Part shown: piece after piece, positions 8,295 through 17,765 of the stretch
Layout: each line of letters opens with the position of its first letter
Numbering within the stretch: the first letter of the stretch is position 1
NCBI RefSeq assembly: GCF_916715725.1
Contig: NZ_CAKAPD010000002.1
Coordinates: 164,936-228,935, forward strand
Reading direction: 5' to 3'
DNA: 64,000 bases
Origin: an uncultured Rothia sp.
GTDB taxonomy: Bacteria > Actinomycetota > Actinomycetes > Actinomycetales > Micrococcaceae
Program-made: the position numbers and the translations under genes
The notes under the pieces: model-generated
The model's database searches: none
Told to the model about the DNA's origin: nothing
What the model saw: only the letters and a program-made list of their open reading frames with translations

Positions 8295-8807
8295 TTACTT
8301 CTTGGTTGCCTGAGCGACGCGGTCACCGGCTGCGACGGGGCGGCGTGCCTCAGAGTCCTTGGAGATGTTGAACTTTGCGGTGTTGGTGATCATCACCATG
8401 GTTTCCTTGGAGGGGATGCGGCCCTCGATAGCTGCCCAGTCCACCTCGATGATGGGTGCGCCAGCCTCAACCTTGTCACCTACGTTAGCAATCTTGGTGA
8501 AGCCTTCGCCACCGAGCTCAACGGTGTCGATACCGATGTGGACCAGTACCTCGCCGCCGTTTTCGGTGCGGAGCATGAATGCGTGCAGGGTGTCCTGAAT
8601 CAGTGCGATGGTGCCTGCAACGGGTGCGACGATGGTGCCTGCGGTGGGGTTCACTGCGTAGCCGTCGCCCATAACGCCCTGAGAGAAAACGGGGTCGGAG
8701 ACTTCGCTCAGCGGCAGGTACTCGCCGGTAACAGGTGCGACGTAGACGTCTGCGGACGATGCTTCCTGTGCGGCAGCTTCCTTCTTCTTCTTGCCGAAAC
8801 CGAACAT
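8295..8807 (-). CDS. crr: PTS glucose-type EIIA component
   Basis: 170 aa, the usual size of a free EIIA-Glc. After a short Lys-rich start, the conserved core shows 'HAFMLRTENG' (His75) and 'LVHIGIDTVEL' (His90). His90 is the expected phosphorylation site and His75 its partner, at the same positions as in the E. coli protein. It takes phosphate from HPr and passes it to a membrane EIIB/EIIC sugar transporter. No EIIBC, HPr or EI gene is in the window, so it acts in trans with others. AAGGAG sits 6-7 nt upstream of the ATG. It has its own terminator and appears monocistronic. Confidence 0.92.
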   Translation of the reverse strand: MFGFGKKKKEAAAQEASSADVYVAPVTGEYLPLSEVSDPVFSQGVMGDGYAVNPTAGTIVAPVAGTIALIQDTLHAFMLRTENGGEVLVHIGIDTVELGGEGFTKIANVGDKVEAGAPIIEVDWAAIEGRIPSKETMVMITNTAKFNISKDSEARRPVAAGDRVAQATKK

Positions 8808-9146
8808 ATATGCTCCTTCTGGTCGTGTGGCGCTATGAATAGCGTGTATTTGTAGCGCTGATGCGTCCGCGTCGGATGCGGGCGTCGTTGCCTTCTTGGT
8901 TTCACACCGGGCGGCGCCTGCCTAAATTGCAGGGTTCGCACACTCCGGTGCATATGCACTCAGAATACAACACCTAAACCCGCAGCTCACGAGCTGAGGG
9001 TCATTCGACTCGAATTCTGCAAATATTCCGCAAATCTGGAACTTCAACTCACACTTCTGCACTCTTGAGGTCGCGAGTACACTTAGTGAAGGACTGGCAC
9101 CCCTCCTCCGAGCCGGTGCCTATAAGAGAGAAAAGGCTAAAAACTG
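8808..9146. other. Intergenic region between divergent crr and ArsD-like gene
   Basis: About 340 nt carrying the promoters for two divergent genes. I see no convincing ORF or RNA gene. No operator was recognised. Confidence 0.4.
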
Positions 9147-9734
9147 ATGACTGAAGCGGCTGAGACCGTTCTTGAAGTATTTATTCCGGGCCCCGGTGAG
9201 AACCCGGAGGATCCGCAGGATATGGAGCGCTCCGAATTCCTGGGCGCCGCACAGGAGGCTCTGGATTCGGGCGTGGACATTGAGGTGTACTCCACCGACT
9301 CCTACCCTTCCGCATTTGAAGAGTGCGCACCGGTCGCCGAGCAGATTGAGATGAACGGCCGCGAGGTTCTGCCGCTCATGCTCGTCAACGGTGAGGTGAA
9401 GGTGTCCTTCGCGTACCCGACCGCCGAGCAGATTAAGCGCTTCTCCCGCGCCCACCTGGTCGCCCAGCCGAAGGCTAACGCGGCAGCAGCAGCGTGCGGC
9501 CCCTCCGGCTCCCCGGCGGCGTCTATGGTGCCGAACCTAAGCCCCCTGGCGGAGCCCGCCGGTTTCGCGGCGACCCTGGCGGGTAAGGCGCCCCAGCCGG
9601 TTGGCGGCCCCGAGATTGGCAACCGCGTGAACCTCATGGGTGGCGACACCGGCGACGGTATCCCCACCTCCGGTTCGGTGGCTGTGAAGTCCGGCGGCTG
9701 CGGATGCGGTGGTTGCGGCTGCGGCGGCAAGTAA
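9147..9734 (+). CDS. ArsD-like protein with Cys/Gly-rich tail
   Basis: 195 aa. The first roughly 100 residues follow the arsenic metallochaperone ArsD pattern: an N-terminal beta strand ('VLEVFIPGPGEN'), 'FLGAAQEALDSGVDIEVYSTDSYP', then 'LPLMLVNGEVKVSFAYPTAEQIKRF'. The metalloid-binding vicinal cysteines expected in the first loop are absent; the loop reads PGPGENPEDPQD. A long Ala/Pro/Gly linker ends in 'GGCGCGGCGCGGK', with four cysteines. The gene is alone, with no arsA/arsB/arsR nearby. Metal binding may have moved to the tail, or the protein may serve another thiol or metal role; this is inference. Translation likely starts at the ATG with AAAAGG about 10 nt upstream. A strong terminator follows. 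Confidence 0.6.
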   Translation: MTEAAETVLEVFIPGPGENPEDPQDMERSEFLGAAQEALDSGVDIEVYSTDSYPSAFEECAPVAEQIEMNGREVLPLMLVNGEVKVSFAYPTAEQIKRFSRAHLVAQPKANAAAAACGPSGSPAASMVPNLSPLAEPAGFAATLAGKAPQPVGGPEIGNRVNLMGGDTGDGIPTSGSVAVKSGGCGCGGCGCGGK

Positions 9735-9812
9735 ACCCGCCCCTGCCCCGCTGAGAACCCCACTGAGATCCACTGCAAACGCTAGGTTTGCCCGGTTCTA
9801 GATACATAAAAG

Positions 9813-9853
9813 AGCGGTGCCCGCCTCCTCGTCATGAGGAGGCGGGCACCGCT
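9813..9853. terminator. Strong bidirectional terminator
   Basis: Perfect 18-bp stem, with arms beginning AGCGGTGCCCGCCTCCTC, a 5-nt loop, then TTTCG. It lies between the convergent ArsD-like and fba genes. Confidence 0.85.
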
Positions 9854-9920
9854 TTCGCTTAACGAAGCTTAGGTTCACACCCGGCAGCGGCTACAGGAGC
9901 CGCGGCGGGCGAACAGTACC

Positions 9921-10946
<1,026 letters not shown>

Positions 10947-11210
10947 ATGCTGACTCCTTGGATAGATGCGACCGGTTACCGAGGCAGGGCCGGTTCACCA
11001 TATTTTGTTGGCGCGCGAGACGCCTCCTACTCGCACTATTTTACCAAGATACGACTTATTTATCGTTAATTTTTTGTGGGTTTTTTTGGGTTTACTGCAG
11101 CGAAATTTCCGTGAATTACCGCGGTAAAGTAGAGGTGTTAATGACTTGATGTCTTCTGTGCGTGCAGGTCAGCGTACACGTCACCCTGAATGCGGCGAAA
11201 GGATCCTCCC

Positions 11211-11597
11211 ATGAGCAAGGCGAGCGCTAAAAATAATCCGAAACAGCTCGACGCGAAGCGTGAGAAGCGTGCCCGCCAGGCGCAGCGTCGTGCTGAGCGT
11301 GAGCATCCGAATGCGGCGGCTATTGCCCCGGTGCGTGCTCGGTTGGATGAGGTTCTGGAGCGTAAGAGTCGGCATGTTTTGGGGCATGGCGATATGGCGA
11401 AATCCCTTGAGTTGATGGAGAAAATGCGTGATGAGGGCGCGAGCGACCACGAGATTGATGTGGCGCTTGCGGAGGCGAAGCTCCCCTCGGTCGTGCAGGT
11501 TGGGCGTAAGTCGTTGATGCGTTGGCCGAGCTGGTGGTGGTTGAATCGTCGTGAGCGTGCGTTGCGGGCGAAGATTGATCGCCTAATGGAGGACTAG
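11211..11597 (+). CDS. Small basic hypothetical protein
   Basis: 128 aa from the ATG at 11211, which has AAAGGA 8-9 nt upstream; an in-frame ATG at 11190 lacks this. The N-terminus is very rich in Lys/Arg/Ala ('KREKRARQAQRRAEREHP'), the middle is helical and charged, and the C-terminus has a Trp cluster ('RWPSWWWLNRRER') and a short charged end. No cysteine motif, signal peptide or known domain is recognised. A nucleic-acid- or ribosome-associated role would fit the charge, but that is a guess. Flanked by a short hairpin downstream. Confidence 0.6.
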   Translation: MSKASAKNNPKQLDAKREKRARQAQRRAEREHPNAAAIAPVRARLDEVLERKSRHVLGHGDMAKSLELMEKMRDEGASDHEIDVALAEAKLPSVVQVGRKSLMRWPSWWWLNRRERALRAKIDRLMED

Positions 11598-11622
11598 AGT
11601 CCCGTTCTGAATAGGTTGCTGG

Positions 11623-11644
11623 AGCACCCCGTTGTGGGTGCTCT
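11623..11644 (+). terminator. Short terminator hairpin
   Basis: Arms GAGCACCC and GGGTGCTC around a 6-nt loop, then TTGTG. The T-tract is short, so activity is uncertain. Confidence 0.5.
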
Positions 11645-11815
11645 TGTGCTGTGCGGTGGTGGGGGAATTGATTTTTTAGACTCAAGGTTCAAATAATCTA
11701 TTTCACAAAACAATTAAAACCACACAATACAACATGAACCAAATATTTTCATAAGATATGCATTATATGTATATAAATTGTTACGTGATGCGGGTTATAT
11801 TTAGTCAAATTGCCG

Positions 11816-11824
11816 TGCTATAGT
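11816..11824 (+). promoter_or_regulatory. Possible extended -10 promoter of the amino-acid permease
   Basis: TGCTATAGT is an extended -10 element in an A+T-rich stretch (11685-11830), about 80 nt before the permease start. No good -35 is seen. The rest of the 306-nt gap holds no gene. Confidence 0.4.
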
Positions 11825-11903
11825 CGTTACAACCCACAGACGTGTTCCCAACCACATTTCGTGTAACACGTGCTTCAGACGTAACTATCCAAGGAGGTAT
11901 AGC

Positions 11904-13505
11904 ATGAGCACCTCACCGAACAAGAACCCGCAGACTTCTGCAGCGGATCAGTACACCAAGCCTCCCACAGACGACCCGTTCGCACACGAACAGGAAGGCT
12001 TCCACAAGGGGCTGGGCGCACGTCAGCTCCAGATGATCGCCATCGGTTCCGCAATTGGTACCGGCCTGTTCCTGGGCACCGGTAGCCGCCTGCAGGACGC
12101 GGGCCCCATGCTCGCCGTCATCTACGCCGTCATCGGCTTCTTCGGCTACCTGATTCTTCGAGCCCTCGGCGAGCTGATCCTTCACCGCCCCTCCTCGGGC
12201 TCCTTCGTCTCCTACACCCGCGAATTCTACGGCGAAAAGGCCGCATTCGTATCCGGATGGCTGTACTGGCTGAACTGGGCAATGACCGCCGTTGCAGACG
12301 CCACCGCTATTGCTATTTACATCAGCTGGTTCGGTCGATACAACCAGTTCTTCGCAGACATTCCCCAGTGGCTTAGCGCATTCATCGTCGTTATCGTCAC
12401 CGTGGCTCTGAACCTCATCTCCGTGAAGATCTTCGGTGAGCTGGAATTCTGGTTCGCACTCATTAAGATTCTTGCTCTGCTGTCCTTCATGGCAGTTGGT
12501 ATCTGGTACCTGGTCTTCGGTGAGCCCATCAACGGCGTCCGCCCCGGCCTTGAACTCATCGCTGCCCATGACGGCTTCTTCCCCAACGGCATTCTTCCCG
12601 CTCTGATTGTGGTTCAGGGCGTTGTGTTCGCCTACGCCGGTATTGAGCTGGTCGGCACCACCAGTGGTGAAACCAAGAACGTTGAGAAGGTTATCCCCCG
12701 CGCTATCAACACCGTGATCTGGCGTATTGCGATCTTCTACGTTGGTTCCGTGGTTCTGCTCTGCCTGCTCATGCCCTACACCGCATACAAGGACGCAGAG
12801 TCGCCGTTCGTGACCTTCTTCGACGCTATCGGCATTGATGGTACCGCACCGATTATGCAGCTGGTCGTTATTACCGCGGCTGCTTCCTCGCTGAACGCTG
12901 GCCTGTACTCCACCGGCCGTATCCTCCACTCGATGGGTGTTGCCGGTTCGGCACCGAAGTTCACCACCAAGGTGTCCCGCTCCGGTGTTCCGGTGGCAGG
13001 TATTCTGCTCACCGGTGTGATTGGCCTCTTCGGTGTTGTGCTGAACTTCTTCGTTCCCGAGCAGGCGTTCGAGGTCGTGCTGAACATCGCATCCGTGGGC
13101 ACCATGGCTAGCTGGGCGGCTATCGCAATGTCGCACCAGAAGTACCTGAAGCTGGTCGGCGAGGGCAAGTACAAGCGCCCCAACTACCGTGCACCCGGCG
13201 GTCGTTTCAGCGACTGGGCTGTGATGGCCTTCCTTGCTGTTGTGCTGGTGCTGATGGCTCTGGATTACCCGGTCGGCACCTACACCCTGGCATCGCTGCT
13301 GCTGGTTATCCCGCTGCTGATTATCGGCTGGTACACGGTTCGTGACCGCGTCAACGAGATTGCTCGCGTCCGTGAAGGCTACACCGGTTCCGTGCCTGTG
13401 ATTGCTGCCCGCCCCGTGGTGAAGAAGCTCGTTTCGGAGCCTCGTACCCACATTGACCTGGATGAGCTGGACCTTGAGGACGAGGACAAGCCGAAGGGTA
13501 GCTAA
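11904..13505 (+). CDS. APC-family amino-acid permease (AAT type)
   Basis: 533 aa with about 12 hydrophobic segments. The first transmembrane segment carries the APC signature 'MIAIGSAIGTGLFLGTG', and 'GELILHRPSSGSFVSYTREF' follows segment 2. Hydrophilic N- and C-terminal tails are cytoplasmic, the C-terminal one very acidic. This resembles AnsP/CycA/GabP-like proton symporters for amino acids; the exact substrate cannot be read off. The next gene encodes ornithine cyclodeaminase, 270 nt away and after a terminator-like hairpin, so a cationic or ornithine-related substrate is possible but not shown. GGAGG lies 7 nt before the ATG. Confidence 0.85.
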   Translation: MSTSPNKNPQTSAADQYTKPPTDDPFAHEQEGFHKGLGARQLQMIAIGSAIGTGLFLGTGSRLQDAGPMLAVIYAVIGFFGYLILRALGELILHRPSSGSFVSYTREFYGEKAAFVSGWLYWLNWAMTAVADATAIAIYISWFGRYNQFFADIPQWLSAFIVVIVTVALNLISVKIFGELEFWFALIKILALLSFMAVGIWYLVFGEPINGVRPGLELIAAHDGFFPNGILPALIVVQGVVFAYAGIELVGTTSGETKNVEKVIPRAINTVIWRIAIFYVGSVVLLCLLMPYTAYKDAESPFVTFFDAIGIDGTAPIMQLVVITAAASSLNAGLYSTGRILHSMGVAGSAPKFTTKVSRSGVPVAGILLTGVIGLFGVVLNFFVPEQAFEVVLNIASVGTMASWAAIAMSHQKYLKLVGEGKYKRPNYRAPGGRFSDWAVMAFLAVVLVLMALDYPVGTYTLASLLLVIPLLIIGWYTVRDRVNEIARVREGYTGSVPVIAARPVVKKLVSEPRTHIDLDELDLEDEDKPKGS

Positions 13506-13542
13506 CCCGACCGGTTTGCCTGTAATCCTGGTGAAGGCGAAT

Positions 13543-13599
13543 GAGGGGGTTCTAGACCCTAGCCGCTAGACCCTAGCCAATAGAGTCTGGAACCCCCTC
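13543..13599 (+). terminator. Terminator after the permease
   Basis: Arms GAGGGGGTTC and GGAACCCCCTC with an extended loop containing direct CTAGACCCTAGCC repeats; a T-run follows about 8 nt later. Confidence 0.65.
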
Positions 13600-13775
13600 C
13601 CTGCACGTTTTTCGTGTTTGCTTCCGTATTACATCCGTGTAATACATCAAGCAAAGTACATATTTACAGCATTTCTAATACGGTGTGTCCTGCAATATAT
13701 TTTGAGATAATAGATATCCACAGTGACCACCAGATGCACAAAGAAGTTTTGTGCAGATATTCAAAGGAGAAAATC

Positions 13776-14828
13776 ATGACTGAACGTCCTAGCGCACACG
13801 CGGTGGAATTTGTTGACGTCGCCTCGATGGCGAAGTGGATTCAGAAGGACGGCGTAGGCAACATCATTGCCGGCATGGTCGACTTCCTCGAAGAAGACTT
13901 CAAGAAGTGGCAGAGCTTCGACAAGATCCCGCGCGTCGCCTCCCACACCCCCTTCGGTGTGATTGAGCTGATGCCCACCTCCGACAACATCACCTACTCC
14001 TTCAAGTACGTGAACGGCCACCCGTCCAACCCGGCGCGCGGCTTCCAGACCGTGACCGCGTTCGGTCTGCTCGCTGATGTGGACAACGGCTACCCCGTAT
14101 TCCTGGCTGAGATGACCCTGCTGACCGCGCTGCGTACCGCTGGCGTGTCCGCCATGGTTGCTAAGCACCTGGCACGCAAGGACTCGAAGAAGATGGCGAT
14201 GATTGGTACCGGCTCTCAGTCTGAGTTCCAGGCGCTGGGTATGCGCGCGGTGCTCGGCATTGAGGACCTGTCCGTCTACGACATTGACCCGCACGCGATG
14301 GAGAAGTTCCGCCGCAACCTGGAGCCGCTGGGCTTCCGCATCCACCTGGCTAAGGACGTGGACGAGGCTGTTGAGGGCGCAGACATTATTACCACCTGCA
14401 CCGCCGATAAGCAGCAGGCGAAGGTTCTGCTGGACCGCCAGGTGAAGCCCGGCGTGCACCTGAACGCTATTGGTGGCGACTGCCCCGGCAAGACCGAGCT
14501 GGAAAGCGAAATTCTGGACCGCTCCACCGTGTTCGTTGAGTTCCCGCCGCAGACCCGCATTGAGGGCGAGATTCAGCAGAAGGACCCGGACTTCCCCGTG
14601 GTGGAGTTCTGGAAGGTTCTGACCGGTGAGGAGCCGGGCCGCGTGTCGGATGAGCAGATTACCCTGTTTGATTCGGTGGGCTTCGCAATTGCTGACTTCT
14701 CGGGTCTGCGTTATGCCCGTGCGGCTACGCAGGACACCGACCTGCAGCAGTTCATTGACCTGGTTGCTAGCCCGGATGATCCGAAGGATCTGTACTCGCT
14801 GGTGAACGTTAACGTTCCGGTGGGCTAA
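13776..14828 (+). CDS. ocd: Ornithine cyclodeaminase family protein
   Basis: 350 aa from the ATG at 13776 with AAAGGAG upstream; an earlier in-frame GTG would add 54 residues that look non-coding. The Rossmann segment 'MAMIGTGSQSEFQALGMRAV' binds NAD. 'EMTLLTALRTAGVSAMVAKHLA' and 'INAIGGDCPGKTEL'-type segments (here 'LNAIGGDCPGKTEL') are characteristic of the ornithine cyclodeaminase/mu-crystallin family, with the Asp in GGDCPGKTEL as the likely catalytic residue. The expected reaction is L-ornithine to L-proline plus ammonia. Family members can also act on lysine or reduce imines, so substrate is inferred. The upstream permease may supply it. Confidence 0.85.
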   Translation: MTERPSAHAVEFVDVASMAKWIQKDGVGNIIAGMVDFLEEDFKKWQSFDKIPRVASHTPFGVIELMPTSDNITYSFKYVNGHPSNPARGFQTVTAFGLLADVDNGYPVFLAEMTLLTALRTAGVSAMVAKHLARKDSKKMAMIGTGSQSEFQALGMRAVLGIEDLSVYDIDPHAMEKFRRNLEPLGFRIHLAKDVDEAVEGADIITTCTADKQQAKVLLDRQVKPGVHLNAIGGDCPGKTELESEILDRSTVFVEFPPQTRIEGEIQQKDPDFPVVEFWKVLTGEEPGRVSDEQITLFDSVGFAIADFSGLRYARAATQDTDLQQFIDLVASPDDPKDLYSLVNVNVPVG

Positions 14829-14922
14829 AAGGGCTAAGCAACCTGACGCTGAGTGGCCTTGAGCTGGTGGGCCTGTAGGTGCGCCAGCATGGGCTGCGAG
14901 GTTGAGAGTGAATAAAGTGAGG

Positions 14923-14948
14923 GCCGGGGAGTGGTGACACTCCCCGGC
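14923..14948 (+). terminator. Terminator of ocd
   Basis: Perfect stem GCCGGGGAGTG / CACTCCCCGGC with a 4-nt loop, followed by a pyrimidine-rich stretch. Confidence 0.75.
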
Positions 14949-14956
14949 TCCTTCTT

Positions 14957-15016
14957 GCGCGATTTTCTTATGCACAGATCCTTGTGCGCGGATTTTCTTA
15001 TGGGCGGATTTCGTAT
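14957..15016. repeat. Three imperfect short direct repeats
   Basis: GCGCGATTTTCTTATG (14957-14972), GCGCGGATTTTCTTATG (14986-15002) and GGCGGATTTCGTATG follow one another just after the ocd terminator. Role unknown. Confidence 0.5.
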
Positions 15017-15063
15017 GGGCAGCCCGCGGGCGGTTCACCTGTTCTGCCCTTCAGTGGGTGTGG

Positions 15064-15876
15064 CTACTGGTGGGTGGCTATAATTTCACGCGCCTTCGCC
15101 ACATGCTTTTCTTTCTCCTCTTTCAGCTGGTTGAGCTTCGCCTGGTTCTTCTCAATCAGAGGCCCCTGATAGGACGCCTCAATATCGCCCAGGCGCTGAG
15201 CCATACCCACCTTCTGATTACATTCGGCTTCGATGGTTGCGAGGCGAATTTCTTCCGGCTTAGCTTCTTCGTTGCCTTGGGAAGAGGTCATGAGATGTGC
15301 GCTTTCTTCGGACATCCAGTCGCCTTCTCCTTCCCTGGGGGTTAGCCCGCGTTCACGCAGGCAGGTCCACCATTCTGAGCGGATATTTTTCCACTCATCG
15401 GTTTGAGAGGCATAGGTGTATGCCTGTGAGTTTAGCTCTCCTACGAACCGGTATTCTTTTTCGTCCAGTTCGACATCAGAGAATACGGTTTTCACCTCTT
15501 CTTGGCACTGGGCGTTAATGTCGTCCGCTGCTGAATCTTCTGGGCCTCGGGATTCCTTATGGGAATACCCGTACTTTTTGGCGTACTCAACGTTCCAGTT
15601 GCCGTATAGGCCTCCCGGTTGCGGGGTGTCTATTGAGGGCACAGCGTAGGACTGCCCGTGGTGCGCGTAGCATTCGGACATGAGCGTATGCCACGCCGTG
15701 CTCACCGTACGGACTGTTAGTTCATCGAAGGCATACTCGTCCAGTGGAAGATGTATATAGTTCTTTGAATAATCGAGAACAGCTTTTCGTGAGGTGTCCC
15801 GCTCGGCGCTGTTGGAGCAGGACACGCACGCCCCCAGCAGGCAGAATATTGTTACCGCAGAGAGGGCCTTACGCAT
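15064..15876 (-). CDS. Secreted lipoprotein, family A paralogue 2
   Basis: 270 aa from the ATG at 15876 (MRKALSA..., GGAGGA upstream). Signal peptide with lipobox 'LGAC'. The mature part carries the family layout: 'YIHLPLDEY', 'YGNWNVEYAKKYGY', 'EWKNIRSEWWTCLRERGLTPREG', then 'LATIEAECNQKVGMAQRLGDIEASYQGPLIEKNQA' (read in two parts, residues about 205-240), and a helical C-terminus ending in 'AREIIATHQ'. Four conserved cysteines in the mature part suggest disulfides outside the cell. No known domain is recognised. It is the last of a minus-strand run of related secreted-protein genes. Its 3' third is almost identical in DNA to the copy at 17837 while the N-terminal half differs. Confidence 0.75.
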   Translation of the reverse strand: MRKALSAVTIFCLLGACVSCSNSAERDTSRKAVLDYSKNYIHLPLDEYAFDELTVRTVSTAWHTLMSECYAHHGQSYAVPSIDTPQPGGLYGNWNVEYAKKYGYSHKESRGPEDSAADDINAQCQEEVKTVFSDVELDEKEYRFVGELNSQAYTYASQTDEWKNIRSEWWTCLRERGLTPREGEGDWMSEESAHLMTSSQGNEEAKPEEIRLATIEAECNQKVGMAQRLGDIEASYQGPLIEKNQAKLNQLKEEKEKHVAKAREIIATHQ

Positions 15877-15963
15877 AGGCTTTTCCTCCTCCATACTTCG
15901 TTGTAGCATTGAACGGAGTTACCCCAATTATCCCAAGGGCTGCTATCTGCTTGTTGCTGATAT

Positions 15964-16779
15964 CTACTGGTGGGTGGCGATGATTTCACGCGCCTTCGCT
16001 ATCTTCGCATCACGATAGGCCTTCAATTCATTCAGCAACGCCTGATTCTTCTCAATCAAAGGACCCTGATAGGACGCCTCAAGATCACCCAAACGCTGAG
16101 CCAGCCTCACCTTCTCGCTACATTGAGCTTCAATGGTCGCCAGGCGGATAACCTCCTCCAACACTTTGGGATCATCAGCATTCAGATTGGCCGTTTCTTT
16201 GCTCGTCCATTCACCGTCCCCAGTGCGAGGAGTCAACCCTTTCTCACGCTGACAGTCCCACCAATCTGAGCGGGCTTTCTTCCATTCAGGGTCACCCTGC
16301 GCACGCATGTACGCTTCACTACGGATACGCTCGACGGGGCGGTACTTTTCCTCATCAGCCACATCAAAATAGAGCATATCCAGTTCTTCCCGATGCTCTT
16401 CGCGGCAGCTGGCCCTGACGTCTTCAGGGATGCTCTCATAAATCCTTTCCTGCTCATCTCTGACTTGGGTGGACGTAAAATGATTCGCCGCATGCTTCAC
16501 GTTCCAGGAGCCGTACTGGGAGGCGTTGCCAGAAACCAAGCCGTTTTCTAGAATTTCAAAATCGTATCCTTTTTTCGCATAGCACTCTTTAAGAATCAAC
16601 AAATACGCCCTATATGTTATATCTTCGGCCTGGTCACTCATATCGTATTCGTCGAGCGGAAGAGTAATATAGTTATTTTCAAAATCCAGCTGGGCTTTGA
16701 GGCTAGTGTCCTTAGGCGCAGCGGCACAGGAACTTAAAGCTAAAGCAAAGCAGGCGAACAGAGCAGCAGATTTCTTCAT
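15964..16779 (-). CDS. Secreted lipoprotein, family A paralogue 3
   Basis: 271 aa from the ATG at 16779, with AAAGGAG 9 nt upstream. Signal peptide with lipobox 'LSSC'. Body motifs: 'YITLPLDEYDM', 'CYAKKGYDFE', 'YGSWNVKHAANHF', 'PEWKKARSDWWDCQREKGLTPRTG', 'LATIEAQCSEKVRLAQRLGDLEASYQGPLIEKNQALL' (conserved tail), ending 'AREIIATHQ'. Function unknown; envelope-anchored. It lies 87 nt upstream of paralogue 2 and 67 nt downstream of a crystallin-like gene, with a terminator hairpin between them. The remnant at 17558-17734 is an internally deleted copy of this gene, including its 5' leader and the preceding terminator. Confidence 0.75.
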   Translation of the reverse strand: MKKSAALFACFALALSSCAAAPKDTSLKAQLDFENNYITLPLDEYDMSDQAEDITYRAYLLILKECYAKKGYDFEILENGLVSGNASQYGSWNVKHAANHFTSTQVRDEQERIYESIPEDVRASCREEHREELDMLYFDVADEEKYRPVERIRSEAYMRAQGDPEWKKARSDWWDCQREKGLTPRTGDGEWTSKETANLNADDPKVLEEVIRLATIEAQCSEKVRLAQRLGDLEASYQGPLIEKNQALLNELKAYRDAKIAKAREIIATHQ

Positions 16780-16810
16780 TGTTACCAACTCCTTTCAATC
16801 GGGAAAGTCA

Positions 16811-16839
16811 GGAGGAGCCCACAAACATTGGGCTCCTCC
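16811..16839 (-). terminator. Terminator of crystallin-like gene 1
   Basis: Perfect stem GGAGGAGCCCA / TGGGCTCCTCC with a 7-nt loop, just past the stop of the crystallin-like gene on the minus strand. The same hairpin recurs at 17766-17794. Confidence 0.75.
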
Positions 16840-16846
16840 ATCACAA

Positions 16847-17203
16847 TTACCAGCGGCAGTTTACCTTGTGAACAGAACTAATACGATCATCCCAAGTCTC
16901 GCCCCAATGGAGACCCGCATGGCTTAGACCCCGCAGATAGTTGAGGTCGGAAGAAGATTCAAAATTTCGACCCCTGTGATTAATGTCTTCGTAATAGTGC
17001 CACCGACACCCATCAGAATGCAATGAAGATGCACGGTCACTCATCCAATCCAAATGGGTCGTCCCCTCAGTGCGCATACGGGACCCAAGGAAATTGGCAT
17101 CCGAATAGAAAGTAACACCCGCATGTGCCGGAGGTGCTACCGCACCGAAAGTCACCGCAGCCACACAGGCCGCAACAGCAAGAGACTTATTAAAGATCCT
17201 CAT
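16847..17203 (-). CDS. Secreted beta/gamma-crystallin-like (I36 inhibitor-like) protein 1
   Basis: 118 aa. A Sec signal peptide is clear: 'MRIFNKSLAVAACVAAV', then 'APPAHA' before Gly29. The mature domain of about 90 aa has the crystallin Greek-key pattern: 'GVTFYSDANFLGSRM' and 'WHYYEDINHRGRNFESSSDL', with aromatic and Gly spacing as in I36 peptidase inhibitors (SMPI type) and other bacterial betagamma-crystallins. Two cysteines in the mature part could form one disulfide. Likely a small secreted stable protein; protease inhibition is a possibility from the fold, not shown. It shares an identical signal peptide and upstream region with the gene at 18738, but its middle and extreme C-terminus differ. 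Confidence 0.7.
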   Translation of the reverse strand: MRIFNKSLAVAACVAAVTFGAVAPPAHAGVTFYSDANFLGSRMRTEGTTHLDWMSDRASSLHSDGCRWHYYEDINHRGRNFESSSDLNYLRGLSHAGLHWGETWDDRISSVHKVNCRW

Positions 17204-17566
17204 CAGAATCTCCTTTCAAAAGAATGACGCCGCGGTCATTCATACCCACAACCCGCAACCATTAGCGAGCCGAAGCCAGGAAATCTCGCATGCCCCAAAC
17301 TGAAATTGAGAGTGCGATTCTCATATTCCCTGTGACTTGAATTAACACTAACACACCTAGGAAATTTATTTAGTGACCTAAATCACTTATGTGATAATGT
17401 GTGATTTACCCGCTTTAGATATATTCAAATATTATTTACTACATTTACAAGACAAAAAATCCAGATAACATCACACAACCCCACCACAAACAACGCATCA
17501 AACCCCGTGGGTACCCACATTCATGTGAAAAACTCAACACCCTACTCTAACAAAAAATCACCCAAT
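17100..17566. repeat. Long direct repeat, copy A
   Basis: About 467 nt that reads as identical to 18985-19451 (offset 1885). It covers the first roughly 100 nt of the crystallin-like gene and its whole upstream region. Beyond 17566 the match continues patchily into 17581-17597, the left half of the terminator hairpin found intact at 19475-19511, and then stops. The 354 nt between the crystallin-like gene and the remnant are this repeat and contain its promoter. Confidence 0.85.
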
Positions 17567-17734
17567 CCCCAATAAAAAAGGTTCCGACGCGCACACATGC
17601 TTCACATTCCAGGAGCCATACTGGGAAGCATCGCCAGAAACCCAGCCATTTTCTAGAATTTCAAAATCGCATCCTTTTTTCGCATAACACTCTTTAAAAG
17701 CAAAGCAGACGAACAGAGCAGCAAATTCCTTCAT
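17558..17734 (-). pseudogene. Internally deleted lipoprotein remnant (family A)
   Basis: Minus-strand reading from the ATG at 17734 gives MKEFAALFVCFAF, then jumps to KECYAKKGCDFEILENG and YGSWNVKH, then leaves homology and stops after 58 codons. Compared with paralogue 3, the segment from the lipobox through about residue 65 is missing, and everything after 'WNVKH' has been replaced by the end of the duplicated crystallin upstream region. The lipobox cysteine is lost, so it cannot be a lipoprotein. Its ribosome site (AAAGGAG) and the terminator before it are preserved. It is a decayed product of tandem duplication. Confidence 0.75.
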
Positions 17735-17765
17735 TGTTACCGACTCCTTTCAACCAGGAAAGTCA

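Noticed and set aside
11913..13451. A long minus-strand open frame over the amino-acid permease gene.
   Set aside because: The plus strand has APC signatures and 12 hydrophobic segments; the antisense frame is His/Asn/Gly-rich without motifs.
14984..15063. Short plus-strand frames at the start of the lipoprotein block.
   Set aside because: They run into the antisense of the lipoprotein gene and consist of the short repeats noted there.
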